DNA of 16,787 nt. It comes from Desulfobacterales bacterium. Lineage in GTDB: Bacteria > Desulfobacterota > Desulfobacteria > Desulfobacterales > 4be13. The translations under genes and the position numbers were made by a program. Positions within the stretch are counted from its first letter, which is position 1, and the number at the start of each line of letters is the position of its first letter. Under the pieces are notes generated by a model. The model worked only from the letters and a program-made list of their open reading frames with translations. It ran no database searches and had not been told where the DNA came from. The stretch lies in NCBI GenBank assembly GCA_029934695.1, contig JAOZLU010000089.1, forward strand, positions 1 through 16,787. Reading direction: 5' to 3'. This document shows positions 1-6,033 of the stretch, in pieces.

Positions 1-298
1 ACCGAATCAGACTTCCGAAGTCTTTTACAGCTTCGGAAGTCTCTGATTGCATATATCTTATAATCCACTCTCTTCCAAATATAAAATATTCCTGGTTCTG
101 ACAGATTTTGTGGTTTTGTATAAATTTCAGCACGTTAAGAAACTACAGAGGGCTGATGATTTTTGTAACATTATCTCTATCCCCCGACATCTTTCATGTA
201 ATTCACGGACGCGCAAGTATGCCTGTAATTCTTTCCATTACATTCAAACTCGTACTCTACGCAGATTTGCGTATGTTTAATTTTCAAAACTATCCGAA
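1..298. other. Gene-free end downstream of the WD40-caspase gene
   Basis: Between the window edge and the stop codon at 299 I see no credible gene. Short plus-strand reading frames here have no ribosome binding site and no recognisable protein pattern. The only structured element is the hairpin at 5-48. No stem followed by a T-run is visible just after the stop codon on the minus strand, so I cannot place a terminator for the gene. Confidence 0.6.
5..48. repeat. Imperfect palindrome (REP-like hairpin)
   Basis: Arms AGACTTCCGAAG (9-20) and CTTCGGAAGTCT (31-42) are perfect reverse complements around a 10-nt loop. The flanks AATCAG (5-10) and CTGATT (43-48) can extend the stem if a two-base bulge is allowed. 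No T-run follows on either strand, so it resembles a dispersed palindromic repeat more than an intrinsic terminator. Confidence 0.6.
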
Positions 299-3232
299 CT
301 ATTGTGACAATGCAACAAATTCAAAATCTGGCATAGTTTCAGGGATGACAGTAGTGGGTGTCTGTTGTCCTTTTGTCAACTCTTTTACCCGCTCAGAGAG
401 GTAAAGATTTAGTTCATTGATGCTGATTGCCCCATTTCGGCTATAGTCTGCTTTACCGGATAATCCATCTACCAACGCCTTGGTAAAAGCTCCGTTTCCC
501 CATATTTCATTCTCAAGGGAATACTGCCTGCCTGTAGATGAGGCAAATACCACCGCTCCGTTTTCCGCAGTAGAAAGTTCGTTCACTAACTGGTCTATGT
601 CCGGCATGTCTCCGCGGCGTCTGCTACCAATGACATTTCCAGAATGACAGGTATCCACAAAAAACAAGAGCTTACCAGGAAGCCCCTTCACCGTATCCTC
701 TATGACAGAATAGGGGATCCCCGTGCGCTTCAGGCTGTCCGGGTTCGCGTCTTTGGGAAGAAAGTAATAATTGCCGTTCCGGTCGTTCATGCCATGACCT
801 GAGAGGAACACCATGGCGACATCATTACTTGTAGTTTCACGTTCCATCCACTCAAGCCCGGCCAGGATATCATCTCTGGCAGCGTTTTCATCTGTGAGGA
901 TGTTTTGAACCACATCCCTATAGATTACTCCTTTCTGTTTTTCAAGGACTGCAACAAAGTCTTTTACATCCTTTGCAGGAAATGCAAGCGGCGAAATGTC
1001 GGAATGGTGATATTCTCCCACCCCTATAGCCAATATGTAAAGTTTGGGTTTTACGACAAATTCCTTTTCCTTCGACTCATCCTCGCACCAAAGTAGCCGC
1101 ACAGTAGCAGGTTCGCTTGAGGTATGGCGGTTCTCTGCGATCACCGCTATCTCACAGTTCTGAAATTCCGGAACTTTGATTTCCTTTTCGTCTTCTTTGA
1201 TGTTACGCCTGAAAGAACGCTCTGTAGGAATCGGACGTCCGTTTAACAAAAAACGGATCCCCGTCACCGGCTCTCCCGACGGTGTGCCCAGCACATATTT
1301 GACAGTAACATTTGGGTCGGAAATTTCTGTCGCATTCTGCGGAGAGACAATTTTGACCATAGGCGGAAGCATCTGCTGAACAGAAGGTCGAGAAGGCTGT
1401 TCCTGGACCTCATTGTCGGCCCCAGGCACAAGCCTGATGGCTTCCGTTTCGTCTTGTGTGGAGAGAATGCTCACAGCCACATCAGGCCGATAATAGACGG
1501 AGCGGAATCGTGAAACAGGAAAGAAATTCGGGGCGTTATCTTTTCCGTTGTTCACATGCCAGCCAATGAGTTTATCTGCCCCTGCCGAAGCAGCATAATA
1601 CCCTGAGGAAGTCCAGAGTACCCAGCGTCTGCCGTCCTTATGGGGAAAAAAAGCGAGGAATTCTTTCCCGTCTTTTATGCGATACCAGCGGATGGTTCCG
1701 TCTCCGAGGGCTGCCACTGCCATTTTTCCATCTTTGGGAATATTCACTGCCCATGCGGTACCAGGAACAGGGACATGCCATCTTTTCCTGCCTTTTTTAT
1801 CAAAAAAACGGAGAAACCAGTTTGTTCCGAGAAGAAAACTTTTTTTATCACCCGATATGGCAAGGCTTCGGGAAATCTCATGATCTTTAAGCTTCAGATT
1901 CTTGCCATTCAGTTGAGGATTGTAAGTGTTTTCCCAGTTTCTGATCCTCAGCCCTTTGATGAGCGGAGCGGTGAGTGCGCTGTCTCTTGACGGATCAGAG
2001 GTTAATATCCGATCTTTGACTGAAAACCGGGCAGAAGCCTTAGCCTTAGTTCTGTAACTGAATTCAACCATACTTCCGTCATGAGAGATGAGAAGTGCCT
2101 TAGGGTCGTCCTTATATTCCACACGGGATGGTGTTTTGTACAGCTGTCTTTCATCCTTATTGTCAAATATCCCGAAGCCATCTGCGGCACAAAAGGCAAT
2201 CCCTTCTTTTAAGGCTACAAGATGTTTGATGCTGTCTTTTTCCGAGGCCATAAGGTCTTCATACTGATCCCATTTCCCCTTTGCTCTCCACTTACGGACA
2301 GGTTTGTGCCCGTCGGAATCAGTCCATCTGCCTCCTGCATAAAGAAACTCGCCGTCAGACGACCAGGTGACGCTACTCAGATTGCCATTCTTCACGCCTT
2401 TGGTGCTTGGCAGAAAAAGTCTCGAAAGTCTTTTGTTTCCTGATAAGACATCAATGTTTCTGGAGTCCATGAACCCAACTGCTGCTTTTGTGCCATCAGG
2501 AGAAAAGCTTACGGAAAAGGGATGCTTTCCTCCAGATGTTTTTTTCTTTTTGATCAATTTGAAATCAGGATCATACAGACGGACATACCCGTCATCCGAA
2601 ACAGTAATCAGTCTTCCCTCAATATCAAAATCAGCGCCGTAAACGGCTCCGTCATAGTTTTTGTCTTCGAGTGCCAGAGAATAATCCTGTGTGTTATAGA
2701 CACGAACACCATGAGCGATTTTTCGGTTTTTTATATCTTGGGAAAGCATTACCGCGAGAAAACGGCCGTCTCCGGAATAGGCAAGGTGAAGGATCACACT
2801 CGGCAACTCTTTGATTCTTTTAAGCATCTCGCCGCTTTCCCGGTCAAAGACATAGACACAGCATGAATCTTCCCATTCATAACCGGTCCGGCCTCCGCAC
2901 GCAACTGCACGGCTGTCAGGAGATATGGCCACTGCAAAGAGCTTTCCCTCATTACTTTCGTCAATTGGCACTCTGATGACTTTTGTTAATTTACCAGTGG
3001 CGCATTCCCATACCCGAACTGTTTTGTCATCCGAACTTGTTACCAGGTAACGGTTTTCCGCATCAGTCCCTATTCGCCTGATGACTGCGATATGCATCTC
3101 CGAGTCTATTCGGAGGACGGGATCGGTCAGGGGTTCTTTGGCGTGGACTGTCATGACACCGGCAAAGATAGCTGAACCCAAAAGTATAAGCACTGCTGAT
3201 ATAGTCACTGAAAGATAACAGATTCTATTCAT
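299..3232 (-). CDS. Exported WD40-repeat protein with C-terminal caspase-like (C14) peptidase domain
   Basis: This 977-aa protein appears to be a cysteine peptidase coupled to a beta-propeller. After a signal peptide (MNRICYLSVTISAVLILLGS, cleavage probably near VHA|KEP), residues about 40-600 hold degenerate WD40 blades such as TSSDDKTVRVWECATGK and VSFSPDGTKAAVGF. An Ig-like segment (about 622-715, starting MVKIVSPQNATEI) precedes a caspase-fold domain (about 727-970) that opens with LYILAIGVGEYH. The dyad is intact: His813 in FLSGHGMND and Cys862 in FVDTCHSGN. The Asp two residues before the Cys fits the metacaspase-type pocket for a basic P1 residue (inference). An EF-hand-like loop lies at 929-940 (DYSRNGAISINE). 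An ATG at 3250 is in frame, but AGAGGT sits 6 nt before the ATG at 3232, and the upstream ATG lies inside a direct repeat, so I chose 3232. The gene is separated from its neighbour by a 364-bp palindrome-rich spacer and is probably transcribed alone. The substrate is unknown. Confidence 0.92.
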   Translation of the reverse strand: MNRICYLSVTISAVLILLGSAIFAGVMTVHAKEPLTDPVLRIDSEMHIAVIRRIGTDAENRYLVTSSDDKTVRVWECATGKLTKVIRVPIDESNEGKLFAVAISPDSRAVACGGRTGYEWEDSCCVYVFDRESGEMLKRIKELPSVILHLAYSGDGRFLAVMLSQDIKNRKIAHGVRVYNTQDYSLALEDKNYDGAVYGADFDIEGRLITVSDDGYVRLYDPDFKLIKKKKTSGGKHPFSVSFSPDGTKAAVGFMDSRNIDVLSGNKRLSRLFLPSTKGVKNGNLSSVTWSSDGEFLYAGGRWTDSDGHKPVRKWRAKGKWDQYEDLMASEKDSIKHLVALKEGIAFCAADGFGIFDNKDERQLYKTPSRVEYKDDPKALLISHDGSMVEFSYRTKAKASARFSVKDRILTSDPSRDSALTAPLIKGLRIRNWENTYNPQLNGKNLKLKDHEISRSLAISGDKKSFLLGTNWFLRFFDKKGRKRWHVPVPGTAWAVNIPKDGKMAVAALGDGTIRWYRIKDGKEFLAFFPHKDGRRWVLWTSSGYYAASAGADKLIGWHVNNGKDNAPNFFPVSRFRSVYYRPDVAVSILSTQDETEAIRLVPGADNEVQEQPSRPSVQQMLPPMVKIVSPQNATEISDPNVTVKYVLGTPSGEPVTGIRFLLNGRPIPTERSFRRNIKEDEKEIKVPEFQNCEIAVIAENRHTSSEPATVRLLWCEDESKEKEFVVKPKLYILAIGVGEYHHSDISPLAFPAKDVKDFVAVLEKQKGVIYRDVVQNILTDENAARDDILAGLEWMERETTSNDVAMVFLSGHGMNDRNGNYYFLPKDANPDSLKRTGIPYSVIEDTVKGLPGKLLFFVDTCHSGNVIGSRRRGDMPDIDQLVNELSTAENGAVVFASSTGRQYSLENEIWGNGAFTKALVDGLSGKADYSRNGAISINELNLYLSERVKELTKGQQTPTTVIPETMPDFEFVALSQ

Positions 3233-3238
3233 AATTTT

Positions 3239-3244
3239 ACCTCT
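3239..3244 (-). promoter_or_regulatory. Ribosome binding site deciding the start of the WD40-caspase gene
   Basis: AGAGGT on the minus strand sits 6 nt before the ATG at 3232. The in-frame ATG at 3250 lies upstream of this site and lacks a comparable purine stretch. Confidence 0.65.
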
Positions 3245-3327
3245 GAACATTCAGTAGATCAAAAATTGCTGAACATTCTCAGTAGATCGAAAAGTTTTCA
3301 CAAAGGAGCACTCCTTTCGATCTACTG
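3244..3327. repeat. Direct repeat pair plus inverted copy upstream of the WD40-caspase gene
   Basis: The motif TGAACATTC followed by AGTAGATC and an A-rich tail occurs at about 3244-3265 and again, with a two-base insertion, at about 3270-3294. The second copy's CAGTAGATCGAAA (3280-3292) is matched by its exact reverse complement at 3315-3327. Between them is a perfect small hairpin, AAAGGAG-CA-CTCCTTT (3302-3317). The location just before the start codon would suit an operator or an mRNA leader structure, but it may simply be part of a dispersed repeat. Confidence 0.6.
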
Positions 3328-3343
3328 ATTCTGATTAGCTGAG

Positions 3344-3404
3344 AACTACAAGGATTTAATTTAGTAAGGATTACAAATCCTTACTAAACTCAATCTCTGT
3401 AGTT
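3344..3404. repeat. Nested palindrome (cruciform-capable)
   Basis: The core is a perfect 13-bp stem, TTTAGTAAGGATT (3360-3372) with AATCCTTACTAAA (3376-3388), around loop ACA. An outer stem pairs AACTACA (3344-3350) with TGTAGTT (3398-3404). No T-run follows on either strand. Confidence 0.65.
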
Positions 3405-3428
3405 TCACTGGCCGAATTAAAACTTTTC

Positions 3429-3451
3429 CATCTGCTGATTATCAGCAGATG
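3429..3451. repeat. Perfect 10-bp inverted repeat
   Basis: CATCTGCTGA (3429-3438) and TCAGCAGATG (3442-3451) flank loop TTA. A half copy, CCATCTGCTGA, recurs about 130 bp further on, which points to a fragmented repeat family. Confidence 0.6.
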
Positions 3452-3502
3452 CAAATTCCCCTGATCCCGCTCCCGCCAGCTTCGGCGTGAGATCAGTCGA
3501 AC

Positions 3503-3542
3503 GATTGACAAATCCGGCGGAAATGCCGGGGATTTGGCAATC
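3503..3542. repeat. REP-like palindrome, copy 1
   Basis: Left arm GATTGACAAATCCGGC (3503-3518) pairs imperfectly with right arm GCCGGGGATTTGGCAATC (3525-3542); two extra G in the right arm form a bulge. The same core word pair (ATTGACAAATCC with GGATTTGGCAAT) recurs in inverted order at 4301-4339, so the two belong to one family. Confidence 0.65.
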
Positions 3543-3596
3543 CCGGGCGAGCAGGGAGTGGATATTCCATCTGCTGAGTGTAGCTCTGATTCCGTT

Positions 3597-4103
3597 TTAG
3601 TTGATGAGAACTCGCTCATAGGTATCACTGGTGAGTTTTTCCGATTCCCATGTACGGGAGCGAACTTTTACAACTTTCTTTTTCACCTTTTTGGTATTTT
3701 TTTTGCCAGTGGACACACCTTTTTTGGTGGCCAATGTTTCAACAGGGACTTCAACGTATTCATAAGAGGTGGATATAGGATCTGCCTGGATTTTTTTGCC
3801 CTCCTCCTCATTCAGAATAATGACTGTTTTTCCGGTCTTGGCAGCTTCCTGGACAGCATATTCCCGGTATTTTTTGATACCTCCGACAAGCCCGCCCAAT
3901 AGCGCTCCGATCCCTGCACCGACAAGGGCTCCCTTTGTACGGTCTTTTTTATACAAAGAACCGGCAGCGGCCCCTGTGGCAGCCCCAATGGCAACACCAG
4001 TGAGGACTCCGCCGCCCACTTTTTTCCATTTTCCTTTTGCGGCACAGCCAATGCTGCCAAACAATATTGCAATAATAAGAAAAAATACAAATATCTTTTT
4101 CAC
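3597..4103 (-). CDS. Glycine-zipper lipoprotein
   Basis: This 168-aa envelope lipoprotein is of the glycine-zipper class. The N-terminus MKKIFVFFLIIAILFGSIGC is a lipoprotein signal ending in a lipobox with Cys20 as the lipidation site. Residues about 28-75 form a Gly/Ala-rich hairpin (VGGGVLTGVAIGAATGAAAG, then a KKDRTKG turn, then ALVGAGIGALLGGLVGG), the pattern of two glycine-zipper membrane helices. The rest is soluble and Lys-rich (KKNTKKVKKKVVKVRSR near 139-155). The start is GTG at 4103, because AGGAGG ends 4 nt upstream; the longer frame from an ATG at 4121 would put that binding site inside the gene and spoil the signal peptide. No partner is evident; it lies alone between the MITE-like spacer and the palindrome-rich spacer. 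Related proteins are usually of unknown function, so no specific role is assigned. Confidence 0.85.
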   Translation of the reverse strand: MKKIFVFFLIIAILFGSIGCAAKGKWKKVGGGVLTGVAIGAATGAAAGSLYKKDRTKGALVGAGIGALLGGLVGGIKKYREYAVQEAAKTGKTVIILNEEEGKKIQADPISTSYEYVEVPVETLATKKGVSTGKKNTKKVKKKVVKVRSRTWESEKLTSDTYERVLIN

Positions 4104-4107
4104 AGTT

Positions 4108-4113
4108 CCTCCT
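4108..4113 (-). promoter_or_regulatory. Ribosome binding site supporting a GTG start for the glycine-zipper lipoprotein
   Basis: AGGAGG on the minus strand is followed by AACT and then GTG at 4103. This is the strongest Shine-Dalgarno near the gene and makes the GTG the likely start. Confidence 0.7.
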
Positions 4114-4208
4114 CTGTACATCGTTTTAAGTTATTGATTTTACATTCCCGAAATTCTGATGATGTTCATCTGTGCATATGTGGTCAGCATGTCATCATCA
4201 AAGCTCCT

Positions 4209-4468
4209 TTTATTCCTGGTTCTAAAGGATTTTTGTGGTCAGGAGTGCTGAAGCGAAGCTTTAGGACCTGTGACCAAATAACATCCCGCCGCGCCCGGTT
4301 CGGATTGGCAAATCCGAACCTGCCGGATTTGTCAATCCGACAGGAGCGGGGAATGGGGAACTTATTAGGTCACGGATATTTAGCACTGTTCTGCCGGTTC
4401 ACCCGGATTCAGGCCGGGGTACAGTGCCAAAGCTTCGCTTCAGCACTCCTTTAAAACCAGATTTATTC
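4209..4468. mobile_element. MITE-like element with inverted ends and possible 7-bp target duplication
   Basis: A perfect 22-bp inverted repeat (4241-4262 with 4429-4450) is extended outward by CTGGTTCTAAAGGA (4216-4229) and TCCTTTAAAACCAG (4447-4460), which match at 13 of 14 positions. Inside are a second stem (4268-4281 with 4362-4375, 12 of 14), the REP-like hairpin at 4301-4339, and a small arm GCACTGT/ACAGTGC (4383-4389 with 4421-4427), so the whole can fold as a branched structure. The word TTTATTC flanks the element at 4209-4215 and 4462-4468; the right copy covers the stop codon of the transglycosylase gene. No transposase is encoded, as expected for a non-autonomous element. An alternative is a long transcribed RNA structure. 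Confidence 0.55.
4301..4339. repeat. REP-like palindrome, copy 2 (inside the MITE-like element)
   Basis: CGGATTGGCAAATCCG (4301-4316) and CGGATTTGTCAATCCG (4324-4339) are reverse complements except for one position, around a 7-nt loop. The arms are nearly palindromic themselves. The copy at 3503-3542 shares the core word. Confidence 0.7.
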
Positions 4469-6013
4469 TATGGATGTAAGGACTTTTCCTGCTCCTAAAA
4501 ACCCCTGGTTCTTTTCGGACTCAAGGTGTTTTAACGAGCTTTCCGACATTTTCTTAAACAGCGCATCAGGCTTCCCTTCACCATCCTGATAAGCATTAAT
4601 CCTTTTTTTGGTATGAAATACCACAATCAGACTATCCCCTGCCGGTGGTTTGCAACGGAGAACAAAATCATCTCCTTGCGCGGGGATACTGATTTTTCCT
4701 TTTTCCGCCACATGGTTGTCCGGGTGAAGCTTGTTTGGGTAGAGGATGTCAGCCCGGGTGTCGTCCGGGCTGATGCTTAATACCGTCAGATATCCTTGTT
4801 TTTGCACATGACAGGTGATTCTCAGGTGATCATCTGCTTTGAATCGTTCCTGGTTCGTTTGAACCTTCACTTTATAGGAAGCATTCTCTGCCAGTCTTAC
4901 AAGCCTGGACCATAACTTTCCGGGGATATCCGGTTTACTGTCAGTGTCGGAAATAAAGGGGACATAGTTAGGCATTCGGCTCACCACATTTTTAATATAT
5001 CCTCTTGTTTCTTCCGGAGTCTCCCTTCTCAGTACCTGATACACCTCCTTGTCTGTCATGGAAAATATCTGATGACGCTTCAAAACCTTTCTCACATTAC
5101 CCGGTCCGCAGTTATATCCGCAGATGCAGATATATCGCCTTTTGACTTCCTCTTTTACACTTTTGAAATGAATCTTCAGCCAGTCAAAATACGCGCAACC
5201 TAATTCGATATTCTTTTCAGGGTTGAAAAGATAATCCTTTGAAGGGATTGTCTCCTCTCCATATACATGAGAATATGCCTGTAATCCCCCGCTTTTCGGA
5301 ACAAGCTGCATCAGACCCAGCGCGCCGCAATGGGAGACCGCACGCGGATTGAAATACGATTCAGTATGGATAATGGCCAGAATCAGTTCGGGTTTCAGAT
5401 GAAACTCTTTTACATACTTCCGGACCAAGGGCATATATTTTTTGGCGAGAATTTTGGTGTGCCCTTTGACCATCGGGATGCGGACAGTATATTTTTGCCT
5501 TGCCACTCCGTCTTTTGAGAAAAACGACTTTTCAGCAACCTGCCTGACCTCGGGAGCAATTTCTTTTGTAATAAATTCCTTCTGGTTAGAAACGCTTATA
5601 CAGAATCCCTTGGTATTGACTACCAGATTCTCCAATATCTTTTTCCCGGGAACAGCCTCTTCTTTAAAAATATCTCCGGCCTGCTTCCCGATTTTGTCCC
5701 TGGCTTTTTCCGCAGCATCCGGATCATCTTTCGGAATGACGGTTTCAAAGAGAATATAGCCGTCTTTAAAATTCACCACGCTCCTGACATCTTTCCCAGC
5801 ATCGTAACTTACCCATTCCTCCTTTGTGGAATGGACAAATTTCTTCCATTTTTTTTCTACGCCTGCTTTAAAAGCCTTCCATTCCTTCTGGGCCGGAACG
5901 TCCCATTCCTTATAAATCTCTGAGTTCGCCTGAGTCAGACTTTCCGCATGTGGAACCGCCCATCCCATGAAAAACACTGAGCATATCAGAATTGCACAAA
6001 AGAACCTCTTCAT
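4463..6013 (-). CDS. MltC-like lytic murein transglycosylase with C-terminal DUF4384 domain
   Basis: This 516-aa periplasmic enzyme should cleave the glycan strands of peptidoglycan to 1,6-anhydro ends. A signal peptide (MKRFFCAILICSVFFMGWAVPHA) is followed by a DUF3393/MltC-type N-terminal domain (about 35-165, with WKKFVHSTKEEWVSYDAGK). An SLT (lysozyme-like) domain spans about 175-345, with catalytic Glu218 in AIIHTESYFNPRA, then GALGLMQLVP and CGYNCGPGNV. Residues about 366-496 are a DUF4384 module nearly 60% identical by eye to that of the caspase gene at 10779-12110. E. coli MltC is about 360 aa and has no such tail, so this is a fusion. Unlike MltC, the signal has no obvious lipobox. 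AGGAGG lies 6 nt before the ATG. It is the last gene of the probable operon, 20 bp after the caspase stop. Its own stop codon lies within a flanking repeat of the MITE-like element. Confidence 0.92.
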   Translation of the reverse strand: MKRFFCAILICSVFFMGWAVPHAESLTQANSEIYKEWDVPAQKEWKAFKAGVEKKWKKFVHSTKEEWVSYDAGKDVRSVVNFKDGYILFETVIPKDDPDAAEKARDKIGKQAGDIFKEEAVPGKKILENLVVNTKGFCISVSNQKEFITKEIAPEVRQVAEKSFFSKDGVARQKYTVRIPMVKGHTKILAKKYMPLVRKYVKEFHLKPELILAIIHTESYFNPRAVSHCGALGLMQLVPKSGGLQAYSHVYGEETIPSKDYLFNPEKNIELGCAYFDWLKIHFKSVKEEVKRRYICICGYNCGPGNVRKVLKRHQIFSMTDKEVYQVLRRETPEETRGYIKNVVSRMPNYVPFISDTDSKPDIPGKLWSRLVRLAENASYKVKVQTNQERFKADDHLRITCHVQKQGYLTVLSISPDDTRADILYPNKLHPDNHVAEKGKISIPAQGDDFVLRCKPPAGDSLIVVFHTKKRINAYQDGEGKPDALFKKMSESSLKHLESEKNQGFLGAGKVLTSIE

Positions 6014-6033
6014 AATATTCCTCCTTCCTTTCC

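Larger units (their letters stand above)
3251..3596. other. Palindrome-rich gene-free spacer
   Basis: No coding region is credible here. A reading frame on the minus strand (3371-3628) runs through the palindromes and into the lipoprotein gene, and looks accidental. The spacer is instead packed with successive inverted repeats: 3280-3327, 3344-3404, 3429-3451 and 3503-3542. The word CCATCTGCTGA occurs twice (3428 and about 3568). Confidence 0.7.

Noticed and set aside
3244..3542. CRISPR array
   Set aside because: Repeats are few, unequal and mostly inverted, with no regular spacer length and no cas gene nearby.
3371..3628. 85-aa minus-strand frame in the palindrome-rich spacer
   Set aside because: It runs through several inverted repeats, overlaps the end of the lipoprotein gene and shows no domain, signal peptide or good ribosome binding site.
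4134..4454. 106-aa plus-strand frame in the MITE-like spacer
   Set aside because: Its sequence is explained by inverted repeats; the composition is not protein-like.
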